Both the position numbers and the translations under genes were made by a program. DNA of 64,000 nucleotides from Anthoceros angustus (Eukaryota; Streptophyta; Anthocerotopsida; Anthocerotales; Anthocerotaceae): contig VJWM01000011.1 in NCBI GenBank assembly GCA_010909165.1, positions 310,001 to 374,000 on the forward strand, read 5' to 3'. Under the pieces are notes generated by a model. It saw nothing but the letters and a program-made list of their open reading frames with translations, was not told where the DNA came from and did not search any database. Shown piece by piece: positions 23,701 through 34,800 of this stretch; positions within the stretch are counted from its first letter, which is position 1, and each line of letters starts with the position of its first letter.

Positions 23701-25979
23701 CTCGGAATTCATCGAGGAATTCCTCCCGCAGGTTGAGTTTGTCAAGGTCGTTCAAGAAAAGCATGTCGCAGAAAATTGGTGATGACTTGGAAGGGGATTA
23801 CGAGACTTTGATCATCGATTTCGATGCCATGATGCCTGATGAGGAAGAACAGGTGCCCAGGCCTTCCTTTTGGCGGCTGCTTGCCCTCAATGGGACTGAG
23901 TGGAAGGAGGGTGCTCTGGGAGTCATTGGTGCCGTGGGCTTCGGGTTCGTGCAGCCAATATTTGCCTACATCATCGGAGGAATGATCCTGGCTTTCTACA
24001 AGCCAGTGAAAGGAGAGGCTCCCGACCTTCATCGACAGCACTCCGATTCTCTCAGGAAAGAAGTTCGGGCATACTTCGGCGTCTTCGTCGGGCTCACCTT
24101 CCTCTCCCTCTTGGTCAACATCATGCAGCACTACTATTTCGCTGCCATGGGCGAGCAGCTTACGAAGAAGATCCGCTCAAAGATGCTCACCAAATTGCTC
24201 CAATTTGAAGTGGGATGGTTTGATCTCGACAGGAATTCTAGTGGTGCTGTTTGTGCCAGATTGAATACCGATGCAAACCAGGTAATGCCCACAAACTGTG
24301 CCATCGACTCTCGCACTCGTTTGCTTTCACCGGTCCTGTCAGAAACGAAGCATGTTGATCAAAAGCTTACTGTCTTTTGCCTTGGCTTGCTCAGGTCCGC
24401 TCTCTGGTGGGAGACAGGATATCGCTGCTGGTCCAAACAGCCAGCTCGATTCTTGTCAGTTTCATCATCGGTCTGGTCGTGTCTTGGCGGCTTGCTGCAG
24501 TGCTGATTGCCATCCAGCCCTTGATGATCTTTTGCTACTCTGCCAAGAAAATTTTCCTGGGACGATTTGCTGCTGAAGCTGCTCAAGCGCAGGCAGATGC
24601 TAGTCAGGTGAGAATTTGCAGACCTCGTGAATGGTCATGGTCTTCGACATGACCATGCTCTTCTTAACTTTAGGAAGTATTTGCACACGCCACCTCCTTC
24701 ACTCCTAACACTTCGTGCTGGCCTTTCATGGACAGGTCGCTGCGGAAGCGGTTGGTCAACTCCGAACTGTGGCAGCCTACTCTTCTCAAGACAAAGTCCT
24801 AGCTCTTTTCGACAAGAAGCTTGAAATTCCCAAGAAGCAAATAAACAAGCGGTCTCAGATTGCCGGAATTGGGCTCGGTGCGGCGGTCTTCATCATGTAC
24901 TCTTCGTGGGCGTTAGCTTATTGGTATGGCGGGCAGTTGCTGAGCAAAGGGCAAGTGCAGTTTCAAGACTTCTTCCGGACTTTCTTCGTATTGGTGTCCT
25001 CCGGACGAATTTTGGCAGAAGCGGGCAATTTGTCTCCAGATTTGGCCAAGGGAAGTCAAGCAGTGGCTTCTGTGTTCGAAATATTGGACAGGGAAACTGA
25101 AATTGACGCTGACAGCGAGAAGGGTGAGAAGCCAACCAAGGTTGCCGGGGTCATCGAGCTGATTGATGTGGATTTTGCCTACCCCAGCAGGCCTTATGTG
25201 ATGGTCTTCAAAAAGTTCAACCTGAAAATCAGACAAGGCAAGACAGTGGCCATGGTTGGACACAGTGGTTCTGGCAAGTCAACAATCATTGGGCTTATCG
25301 AGAGGTTTTATGACCCTCTGAATGGAAGAGTATTGATCGACAACAAAGAGATCAAGAGCTACAACCTGATGGCTTTGAGAAAGTTTATCGGGCTTGTAAG
25401 CCAAGAACCCGCCCTGTTTGCCACCACTATCAAAGAAAACATCTCATATGGATCGGACAACTGCACTGAGGCAGAAGTCATTGAAGCCGCTAAGGCAGCA
25501 AATGCCCACAACTTCATCAGGTAATGTCTTCTAAACGGAACATGTTCTGGCCCTCATGAGAACGTGGTTGATAACTGACACTAACGACGCTTGTGCTTGG
25601 CTCTTACAGTGGTCTGCCGGATGGCTACGAAACTTTCTGTGGGGAAAGGGGACTCCAGCTGTCAGGAGGGCAAAAGCAGAGAATAGCGATTGCCCGAGCC
25701 ATGCTCAAGAACCCGTCGATTCTGCTTCTGGATGAGGCAACAAGCGCCTTGGATGCGGAGTCTGAGCGGGTTGTGCAGGATGCCTTGGACAAGATGATGG
25801 CCGGCAGAACGACAGTAGTGGTGGCCCATCGGCTGGCAACCATCCAAAACGCAGACACGATAGCCGTGATCTCAGATGGAGCCATTCTGGAGAAGGGCAC
25901 CCACAAGGAGCTTCTTGCCAAGGGCGAAGCAGGGGCTTACTACGCCCTTGTACAACTGCAGAACAGGGGTGGCGCTTGA
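20723..25979 (+). CDS. ABCB-type full-size ABC transporter (P-glycoprotein/MDR-like)
   Basis: Ten exons: 20723-21367, 21474-21528, 21629-21807, 21930-22387, 22522-22751, 22836-23146, 23238-24281, 24395-24607, 24736-25520, 25610-25979. They join in phase to 1,429 residues with architecture TMD-NBD-linker-TMD-NBD. NBD1 has Walker [10 protein letters not shown] (530-538), LSGGQ (634-638) and Walker B ILLLDE (654-659). NBD2 has GHSGSGKST (1220-1228) and a second LSGGQ near 1320. Both sites look catalytically complete. Plant ABCBs are plasma-membrane exporters of auxin and other organic molecules; the substrate here is unknown. The protein is longer than the usual 1,250-1,300 residues because of a roughly 140-residue N-terminal Ser/Arg/Tyr-rich extension. 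The linker (about residues 740-800) is also RS-rich. All introns are GT-AG and about 85-140 bp. Confidence 0.95.
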
Positions 25980-26959
25980 TGTGGGATGGTCGCCTTCATC
26001 AGGTTTGTGAAAATCAGGTCTGTGAGTTTGGGTCGATCAAGCCATGATCCTCACCTCCTATCTTACGCAACGTTAAGATCACAGGTATGCAAGTCCTTCA
26101 GAGGGGTGTTCGAGCAAGCAGAAAAGCTGTTTGCCTCGTGGTGAAGTTTCCAGCCCCCTGGCTTCCGCCGAGTAACCAGTTTTGAGACACCCGGGAACCG
26201 GCAAGATCAGGACCATCCAGAGATGACTTGTGTTCGATATATGTGGTAATCCCGTCAATAGCGTCTCTGTACAGTTCCTTCGTCTTCGTGCACTGTCTCC
26301 GGCCAGATGTGCGCTAAAGTGAAAGCCTAAGTGCAGAGTGGCAAAGGCTTTAGCACAAGAGTTAATCAGCTAAGCTATGAAAACCTGTTCCAGCCACGAT
26401 TGTGAAACGTAGCAGACTTCCCGTCCTCACAGTGGTCACGGAAGTGTAGGGTCTGTTGGGAGGGACGATTCTCCCTCTGTACGATTGACAGGCAATCATA
26501 TGGTCCATCACCTGTAGCCAACTTCTCCCCTCATTTCCCTTTTCGCTGTTGGACAAAGGGATGCATCGTGGACCTTTCAGTAGCACTCCTCGGATCCAAG
26601 CATTTATCAATTTGCGTTGTGGACAATCAGGGCTGTTGTGAGTAGTTACACGACCTCCTTAGTCACACACATGCAAGCCTCAATTACACGTATTGTACAC
26701 ACACAGATTTGGGCAACCCATAATGCAATGCACTGCAATGCAATGTGCAATTGCAGAGCATCGTGTCACGTCGCTTGTCTGCCTATGTATTTTATTGGTT
26801 TTGCATCGCTGAGGATGAGTGTGCTTGTGCACACATATGCTTTTGAGCTAGCGATGCAGCAGTGCAGGAGGTTATGGGCATGAAACCCGCTGGCGTGCAA
26901 GCTTACTGGTTAGCTTACCTCTTGTCAGGGGTCATCATGTTCACGCTTCGTATCAGCGC
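25980..26959. other. Intergenic between ABCB and malonyl-CoA decarboxylase
   Basis: It holds the ABCB 3' UTR and the upstream region of the next gene. An ATGCAATGCA-type run occurs near 26720-26745. No gene was recognised; the minus-strand frame 26362-26610 has no known domain. Confidence 0.5.
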
Positions 26960-29900
26960 ATGATGGGTGCTCGCTTCAGAAATCTGGGGAAGTTGATGAG
27001 GGTCAGGCTGAAAGCGGGAGAAGCCTCTACTGTGACTTTGACTGTGAGTACCGGACAACTTCACTGACGTCTTCTGTTCCTTCACATTTGTTCTCGCATT
27101 ATAAATGATATGGGAACAACTGGCGCAGATGGCTCAACGACGAAGCAGTGATGACCTTGACAAGCTGCTCAGCCAAGAAGTGAAGGCAGGGACGGAGAGC
27201 TCAAGGATACCTGATGCTGCTCATAGGTCGCTTCTATCACCAGGGTATTCAGAAAGGTGTGGTCAGCATCCTCCCTTTTTCTGCACAAACGCCCGCCAAG
27301 AAGGCTTGCATCTTTTTACTATTCCTGTTCTCTGCTACGCTTCAGGACACTGAAAAAGGTGCAGAGGCTGATGCATGAGGCGATATACATGAGAAACACT
27401 GATATGCCTGACTTGACTCTTGGCCAGCTGAGAGAGGTGGATCTTTTTAACTTCAAACCTTGTTGTGAGGTATGCCATCGAGAGTATGAAAGGGGTGGTT
27501 AGGATTTGTTACTGACTGTGGATTTCTGACTGCCCCTGTGTAGGAGTATTTGCGGCTTGATACAGAAAACCGGCGACATGCTTTGATCGTGCTTGCCACT
27601 CAATTTGGAGTCGATAGGAACAGGCTGCTGGATCTTATGAACCACTATTTAGCCTTATCTGCTGGTCAGGGCTGCTGTAGTTTTCTTTGTTTGAGAGGTT
27701 GCACGTGCATTAGGCTTGGTCCTGATGGATTTCCTTTCATTGCCATGAGTAAGCAGATGGTGTTGAGAGTGATGCAAAAGAGGCAGAAGGTAGTGATAGC
27801 AGACTGGCTGCACAGTATCGTGTGGAGCGAGATTTGAGATCAGCACTTTTGCCACTATCGGCCAGACTCTTTGAACAGCTCAATGCCCAGGCAGGGGGCT
27901 TGAAGTTCCTAGTTGATCTTCGAGCAGACTTGTTATCGTCTATCAAGTACGCTTCCTTGCATCCTCTGCGCTGAACCTTCTTTGTAACAGGTACATGTTT
28001 CCTTGAAGTGTAATTGTTGTCATTCTTCCGTGGCTAAATCCAAGCCCTGGTCCAAAATGCTCCACCTCTGCAGTTGACTGACCTTAAGCCTTGTATGTCC
28101 GCAGCCTGATCATTTTTAAGAGTTAGACTATCATGGGTTTAGTTGAAGTAGATACTGCAATTGTGATTGATCACATATGCTGACGTGCAAGATCAACTGC
28201 TGTGCTACTCCCGATGCCAACTTTAGATGTGGGATCTGTTGAAACAGGGAGCAAAACTTGGCATCCTTGCGAGCACTGGATACTGATCTGAGGGGGATGT
28301 TTGGGACATGGTTGGGCCCTGCCTGCCTGGAGCTGGAACAAATCACGTGGAACAGCCCAGCCGGGTTGCTTGAAAAAATTGTTGCTTACGAGGCATGTGA
28401 TTTGAACCACACTTGCAATGTATGCCATCTGCTTGATCTTTTCTTACGTGTGGAGCGTTCCGTTTCCTCACAGGCTGTACACCCCATCAGCAACCTCCAT
28501 GACTTAAAGCGCCGACTTGGTGCAGGCCGCAGATGCTTTGGCTATTTCCATGCAGCATTGCCAGGTGTGGCATCATCAGCAAATATAAAATCGTCGTCTC
28601 AGTCTTCCTCGTTTATGTAGCAACTCAGCAGGGACATGCGCAACTGCTAGCACATTGCTTAGGGGAATGTATCGTTCTTCTTATGATAGTTCTGCTTCAT
28701 GCTACACGTTGACAGCGTCTATTTGCTTCAGGTGAACCTCTGGTGTTCATCGAAGTGGCACTGTATGACAAGATCGTAGGCTCTATACAGGTATCTTCTT
28801 GTCTAGCACCAGTCTCGCCAGGATGTAGCTGCCAATCAATTCAAAAGGTGATGTGGGTGGGTTGCATGTAGGAAGTGCTCTTTGATGAAAACCCAATCGA
28901 AGAGTCTGGCGCAACTACTGCCATGTTTTATTCCATATCATCAACTCAGGTATCCCCCGGGACCCCTCTACCTTCCTCAACAAAGCACACAAGGGAGCTT
29001 TCCCATGTTCTGTTTGATAGGTATTGCTGGATGGAACACTTTGCAGTCTTACAAGTTCCTGACACTCCATGACAGCCAGGTCTTGCAGGAATAGAGCTTG
29101 GAACTTTCCTTATCAAACGTGTTGTCCGTCTACTTCAACAGGAGATGACCCACATAGAGGTATATCTCACCTAGTCTCACTCAGTGTGCACACTTTTGTT
29201 TTTGCAGGGAATATCAGCACTTAAGCTTCTTGGGTTGGCAGACGTTTGTCACGTTAAGCCCTATTCCAGATTTCATGCAATGGTTGCTGCCAAAACTGGC
29301 GTCTCAACTCCAAGACAAAGCTGACTCTGGTGACAAAGACAATATATTGCTGCCTTCGGAAGAAAAGGCCGTTGTTGAAGCTGTTGGGTAAGCTACCGTG
29401 GTCTCAAACATTCTACGTCAGGCGTAGGTAATTAGTTGAGAAGTCAAGCTCAAGAGCATCTGCTGAAGTGTGACCATTCACATACTAGTCTTTATGCACC
29501 GCAGACAGGATGTGAAGGACCAGAGTGCATCAAGTGTGCTATTCGGGCTGTTGTCATCGTCCGATCATAGCTGGTCAAAGTCACCAACGTTAACGGAAGT
29601 ATTACGAGGCCCTCTGATGCGGCTATGTGCAAGGCAAGTCATGTGCAACATAGCGTTCTGCCTTACGGTCGCAGTAGTCCATTCTCATGTCAAGAAGTGG
29701 GGTTTTGCAGATATTTACTTCAAGAGAAGAAGCGAGGAAGAGCTCTAGATCCTGTGACCAACTTCCACGTTCGAAATGGAGCTGTAAGTCTTGCTTGCTC
29801 GAGTGTTTCTTGTCAACCGGGAAGTCTGCTGACTTGTCTGCATCCCTTTCGTTGGCCAGTGTGTCGAAAGGCTAAACTGGATGGGTGACACATCAAACAA

Positions 29901-30138
29901 AGGTCTCGAGGCCAGTGCCGGCTTAATGGTGAACTATTTATACAGGTACATATGATGCACATGGAGTTCACTGTCCAAACTGTGACTTGTCATGTGGATT
30001 AGTGGTTATTCTGAAATGTGCTCCTGGAGGTGCAGGTTGGAAAAAATCGAAGCTAACAACCAAGCATACGTAAGCAAAGGCACTATCGACGTTTCACCGG
30101 CTGTGCAACTTTACCTTCAGCAGTCTTCTGAACCTTGA
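26960..30138 (+). CDS. MCD: Malonyl-CoA decarboxylase
   Basis: Fifteen exons join in phase to 536 residues: 26960-27043, 27129-27226, 27346-27469, 27544-27664, 27757-27946, 28248-28392, 28474-28564, 28732-28790, 28872-28949, 29076-29159, 29242-29387, 29505-29633, 29711-29783, 29860-29945, 30036-30138. The enzyme converts malonyl-CoA to acetyl-CoA and CO2, in mitochondria and/or peroxisomes. Family landmarks in order are LNAQAGGLKFLVDLRADLL (N-terminal helical domain), LELEQITWNSPAGLLEKIV, then HPISNLHDLKRRLG, RRCFGYFHAALPGEPLVF, FYSISSTQPGLAGIELGTFL, TLSPIPDFMQWLL and RLCARYLLQEKKRGRALDP. The C-terminus is SSEP, not a peroxisomal SKL. The basic N-terminus (MMGARFRNLGKLMRVRLK) could be a mitochondrial presequence. 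Two introns start with GC instead of GT (28393 and 29634). Confidence 0.95.
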
Positions 30139-30918
30139 TAAACATTTGGGGACATTTCAGAGTGTTGTGTGTCGTGTATCTCATGGCGACCTGTCGCCCT
30201 AAATCAAGCAGGCACGTTTGCCTCTTCAATCAGGCCGGGCCCATAGAGCTCGCAAGATGAGAAGATCAGTGTTTCATGTGATTCACTTGGAGAACGTTTT
30301 GTTTCTAATTGACGATAGGATATGGTCTCTTATTAGGAGCTGGTTGCTGCCAGCCTGCTTGACACCTCCAGCATCCTACAACCTGCCCATTTGTGAACCT
30401 GAATTCCTTTGCACAGTCTGCAACAAAAACGAGTTCCAGACGGCCGGTTACATCACTTCTTTCTTCATTCCAGTAGCCACCAAACTAAGTCTGCAAGACT
30501 GTAAATTCCCGGCCGAACTGCGTGGAGGCTAACCAGTCCACCTTGCAACATGCTTCGGATTTTTAGCTGTGTTGCAGTTGATAGATCATGTTGCAAAAAT
30601 CAAGGCTGGAACTGGGCTCAATTTGGTGCCTGGCACGCTCCCTGCGTCTTTCCACGGTTGGAGGCAGCTGGCATGGTGAAGATCGTGCAATAGTTTGTGG
30701 AGAATTCCTGGTTCCTAGTTCGCTCATCGGAGTATTGGTGTAGTCTCTCTGGCTTTTGACAAGCGCTTCAGCTGCAGCACGAAGAGGAGGTTCGTCGGAG
30801 ACGACTTGTGTCTTTTTGTCACTCCACAGAGTCTTTCAGGACCGAAACAACAAGATGAGATGATGGAATGGCAAGTGGACAGTCCTGCCTGGCAGCACCG
30901 TAAGCGTGGGTATTGTCA
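30139..30918. other. Intergenic, leader of the PPR gene
   Basis: It contains the 3' UTR of malonyl-CoA decarboxylase and the upstream region of the PPR gene. The frame 30218-30532 has no known domain. Confidence 0.5.
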
Positions 30919-33363
30919 ATGGCAGGAATTGGTGGAACCCTTTTCTCTCCGATGCGGAATCTCCAGATTGGAAATTCTGCAGAGTGCAAACTCCCCAGAG
31001 TCGGAATTTCAGCTTGCCTAGTGGACAATGTACGTCTGAATGAGATTCAAGAATGGAACCACAAGCTCCAGGGGGTGGAGGGAAGCAAGTACACAATTGT
31101 CCGTCTAATCAAGGATTGTGGAAACACAGGAGACCTTGAGCAAGCAAACCGTCTCTACGCGCACATTGTGAAGCATGGGTATGAAGATGACCTGTATGTC
31201 GGAAACACCTTGGTGAATATGTATTTCAAGTGCGGAAGCAGTGTGGCTGCGCAAGATGTGTTTGACAACATGCCTCAGAGGGATGTGGTTTCATGGACAG
31301 CCATCATTGCAGGATATGTTCAACAAGAGCAAGCTGGTATAGCTCTGGAGCTCTATGGGCAAATGCAGGAAGACGGTGTAAGGCCTAATGACCGAACGTT
31401 TGTTAGCTTAATCAAAGCTTGTGCAAGCCTTGCTGCCAGGGAGACAGGCATGCTGGTGGACGGGCGTATTGTCAAAGTGGACATACTGCAAAAGGGCAAG
31501 CTCATACATGCGCAAGCAGCTGAAATGGGTTATGCATCAGACACATTCGTTGGCAACACGTTGGTGGATATGTATTCCAAGTGCGGAAGCATCGTGAATG
31601 CCCGGTCTGTGTTTGATGCGTTGTCCCCACGCAACGTTGTAGCGTGGACTGCTATGATGGCAGGATATGCTCAGCAAGAGCAGGGTGACGTAGCTCTGCA
31701 GCTCTATTCTCAAATGCAGCAAGAAGGTGTGAGGCCTCAGGCTAGATGCTTTGTGAGCTTGCTCAAGGGTTGTGCTAGTCTGGCTTCAGGGGAGCAGAGG
31801 ACACTTGTGGATGGGCGAGACATCAAGGCAGGGTCACTGGGAATGGGCAAGCTTTTGCACTGGGACATAATCAGGATGGGGTTTCAGCTGGATGCATTTG
31901 TTGGTACTTCTCTCATTCACATGTATGCAAAGTGTGGAAGCATGATCGATGCACGGTGTGTGTTTGACACACTGCCCCAATGCAACGTGGCAGCCTGGAA
32001 TGCAATGATTGCGGGGTACGTGATGCAGAATCTGGGCGAAGAGGCTTTGCACATTTTTTCTCAGATGCAGCAGTGCAATGTCATCCCTGATGAGTGGACG
32101 CTTGTGAGCTCGCTAAAAGCATGTGGCCTTGTGGCTGGTGAGGAGAAGGAGACCCTTGTAAACTACCATTTACTGAAAGTAGGCGCCCTGCAGACAGGCA
32201 AGTGGATCCACGCTGAAGCTTTGAGACTTGGTTGTTGCTCAGATATGTTCATTGGTAACACTCTGGTGCACATGTATGCAACCTGTGGAAGCATCGCCGA
32301 TGCACGACAAGTGTTCGACTCTCTGTCCCATCGAAATCTAGTATCATGGAATGCTATGCTTGCAGGATATGCTGAGCAAGACCAGTATGAAAAGGCTGTG
32401 CAATTGTATGCCCAGATGCAACATTCTGGGGTGAGGCCTGACGAGGCGACCTTTCTGAGCATCTTAAAGGTTTGCTGCAGCACAGGAGCTCTGAAGATGT
32501 GCTTTGGGATCCATCAGGCTATTGCTGAAACTGGTCTGCAAGCCAGTCTGCGATTGGCAAACACTCTCGTTCATGCATACGGGAAATGTGGCAGCATGGT
32601 GGATGCGAGGAGCTTGTTTGATTCCATACCCGAACACAATGTGGTGTCATGGACAGCACTGATTGCCGGGTATGCCCGGGGAGGTGATTGTGAGATGGCC
32701 TTACAATGCCTGGAAGAAATGCAGCTAGCCGGTATGCAGCCAGATTCAGTGACATTTGTGTCCCTGCTGTCTGCTTGTAGTCATGCCGGCATGGTGGACA
32801 AAGGTGTGGAGTTGTTTGAATGCATGGGCAAAGATTTTGGCATCTCGGCAACACCAGAGCATTATGTTAGCATGGTTGATCTACTGGGACGTGCAGGGCT
32901 TTTGTGTGAAGCAGAAGAGATTATTTGCAAGATGCCCATGCGGCCCGATCGAAGAATGTGGTTATCATTGCTCGGGGCCTGCAGGAAACATGGCAACGTG
33001 GAGCTTGCACGACGTGCCTTTGATGAAGCTGTGAGCTTGGATATTAAACACTGCGCAGCGTATGGGCTCATGTCGAGTATATATGCTTATGCCCAAAGGT
33101 GGGATGATGTGAACGACATCGAGCAGCGGAGGGCTCGTGCGGGCGCTTGGAAGCAACCTGGCCAGAGTTGGGTTGAGCTCGCGGAAGAGATGCATATGTT
33201 CCTGGTAGGAGATGAAAGCCACAGCCAGGGTCCGCAAGTCTATGCAGTGGTAGACGAGCTAACTTCGCAAATGAATTATATGGACTTGAACGATGTCATC
33301 CTCATCCCAGATCTTAGCCAAGAAGATGGAATTTCAACCAGAATTTCAACCAGACTGAGCTGA
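30919..33363 (+). CDS. PLS-class pentatricopeptide repeat protein, E-type
   Basis: This is an intronless frame of 814 residues from the first in-frame ATG at 30919. It consists of PLS triplets recognisable by repeated VGNTLVxMYxKCGS, VSWTAxIAGYxQQ and GVRPxxxxFVSLLKxC. It ends with E1/E2 motifs (CRKHGNVELARRAFDEAVSL, then QPGQSWVEL and HMFLVGDESHSQ) and a short acidic tail (QEDGISTRISTRLS). No DYW deaminase domain follows. Such proteins bind organellar RNA one base per repeat and usually guide C-to-U editing with a DYW protein supplied in trans. Three consecutive units (residues around 175, 290 and 405) carry an extra stretch of about 18 residues built on LVDGRxxK before the next helix. The N-terminus is likely an organelle-targeting segment. 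The gene is convergent with eS26, with 115 bp between stop codons. Confidence 0.93.
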   Translation: MAGIGGTLFSPMRNLQIGNSAECKLPRVGISACLVDNVRLNEIQEWNHKLQGVEGSKYTIVRLIKDCGNTGDLEQANRLYAHIVKHGYEDDLYVGNTLVNMYFKCGSSVAAQDVFDNMPQRDVVSWTAIIAGYVQQEQAGIALELYGQMQEDGVRPNDRTFVSLIKACASLAARETGMLVDGRIVKVDILQKGKLIHAQAAEMGYASDTFVGNTLVDMYSKCGSIVNARSVFDALSPRNVVAWTAMMAGYAQQEQGDVALQLYSQMQQEGVRPQARCFVSLLKGCASLASGEQRTLVDGRDIKAGSLGMGKLLHWDIIRMGFQLDAFVGTSLIHMYAKCGSMIDARCVFDTLPQCNVAAWNAMIAGYVMQNLGEEALHIFSQMQQCNVIPDEWTLVSSLKACGLVAGEEKETLVNYHLLKVGALQTGKWIHAEALRLGCCSDMFIGNTLVHMYATCGSIADARQVFDSLSHRNLVSWNAMLAGYAEQDQYEKAVQLYAQMQHSGVRPDEATFLSILKVCCSTGALKMCFGIHQAIAETGLQASLRLANTLVHAYGKCGSMVDARSLFDSIPEHNVVSWTALIAGYARGGDCEMALQCLEEMQLAGMQPDSVTFVSLLSACSHAGMVDKGVELFECMGKDFGISATPEHYVSMVDLLGRAGLLCEAEEIICKMPMRPDRRMWLSLLGACRKHGNVELARRAFDEAVSLDIKHCAAYGLMSSIYAYAQRWDDVNDIEQRRARAGAWKQPGQSWVELAEEMHMFLVGDESHSQGPQVYAVVDELTSQMNYMDLNDVILIPDLSQEDGISTRISTRLS

Positions 33364-33478
33364 GTTCCAAACACAAACAAGAATTCTTTGATAGTCTGCT
33401 CCGGAGCAGACAAGTACACAGGCAAGGCCTTGTGGTGCAAAATTTTCAATTCCTAAAACCCGAGTGATCATGAATAGT

Positions 33479-34256
33479 CTACTTTGGTGCAGCACCTGTG
33501 GGACGGGGTGCCCCTGGGCCGCCTGCTGGAGCAGGACGAGGTGGGCCATCCTCCTGCCACAGCCACAAACGAACAAAGGCCAGCATAAATCAGAAACCAG
33601 GAGATTTCCAAGTCTCACGGCTGGCAAGCACCAAATACTTCTCCTGCTGTTGTACCTTGCGCCTGTATCTCTGAGGGGGCTCACGAATACGACGAGCAGA
33701 CCGGGACCTCACCCGCACAACATGGGAATGGATGGCACAAGAGATGCAGTACTGCATCTTGGCATAAAGCTTAGGGAGCGTGTACTCTGCACAGACAAGA
33801 GAAAAGGTCAGGAAAACACGAACGACGGCCTGATCCCCAAGACTTGCAACCTAACCTATGCCAAACAAGTGGCGTCCAAGTGTAGAGAGCCCACGCTCAT
33901 AGACGCATGCTTCCTGCACATCACGCACGGCCGCTTGCTCTACGATGTTACGCACAAGAAACCGCTTCACAGCCTTATCCTGCACAGCACAGCAAAGCAC
34001 AGATCAACCAATCAGCACAAGGAACATCCGCCAGCTCCATCGGCAGCGAAAGCACTCAAATCAAACAATACTCACCTTGGGGACACAGCGGGCACAGTTG
34101 GAGCACCGGATAGGGTTCACATGGCCGCGGCCATGCTTGTTGCGGCCGCCGCTCCGTCGCTTGACCGTCTGCACAACATCTCCACGGTGAGTCTCACACA
34201 GAATCACTCACAACACAGCTTCCCTGATTCCAGAATCATCACACTCCGCTCACCAT
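33479..34256 (-). CDS. RPS26: 40S ribosomal protein eS26
   Basis: Five coding exons on the minus strand: 34254-34256 (ATG only), 34076-34168, 33895-33979, 33656-33786, 33479-33553. They give 128 residues, normal for plant eS26. Landmarks are [20 protein letters not shown], the zinc-ligand pairs CSNC and [33 protein letters not shown] and a Pro/Gly/Ala-rich tail. The protein sits at the mRNA exit side of the small subunit. The initiator codon alone forms the first coding exon, followed at once by GTGAGC, a layout common in ribosomal-protein genes. All phases close. Confidence 0.95.
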
Positions 34257-34800
34257 GGCTTCACTGAAGAAGCTCCGAGAACGGCCACAACCCACGGGGC
34301 GAGAAAGACGAAGAGGCTTGGTATTTCGCCTCTTGTTGATTTTGTTGCTTGTCGTTGTCTCTCTTGTGAGTGTAAATGAACCCTACACGGACACACACAT
34401 ATAGCCGAACGTCATAAAATACCGAGTTCAATGCAGTTTCGGTACCTTTCGAACTTGACAATTTCCCATAAGTACTTATCCGCATTAGGTGCCTAAGTAC
34501 TGGATGCGGATAGAAACTACCTATGAAAACGCATGCTTCCGATAAAAAATAAAATGAAACAAATTGATTGTGCAACCCAATTGTGTTGTTATGACGTGGT
34601 CTGCCCTAACGTCTAGGAGCCGGGAACTCCCAAGGGTGAAATTCTCCAAGCACGGGATCCTTGTGACACAGCAACGGAATCAACAGGAGAAACCCGAGTA
34701 ATCGAGAAGGAGAGAAGACCCTCGTAACAACAAGGAGGACAGGGTTCCTCTTGGTTCCATGGACATCCCAATCCATGGTTCCAAAACACCATCCCGGAGT
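34257..34800. other. Intergenic: eS26 promoter/leader and flippase 3' UTR
   Basis: No coding similarity. The segment near 34400-34560 is AT-rich with TAAGTACTTATCC-like words. Promoter elements could not be defined. Confidence 0.5.

Noticed and set aside
33464-34267. Long plus-strand frame over eS26
   Set aside because: It is the antisense shadow of the eS26 exons, which have clear homology and splice sites on the minus strand.
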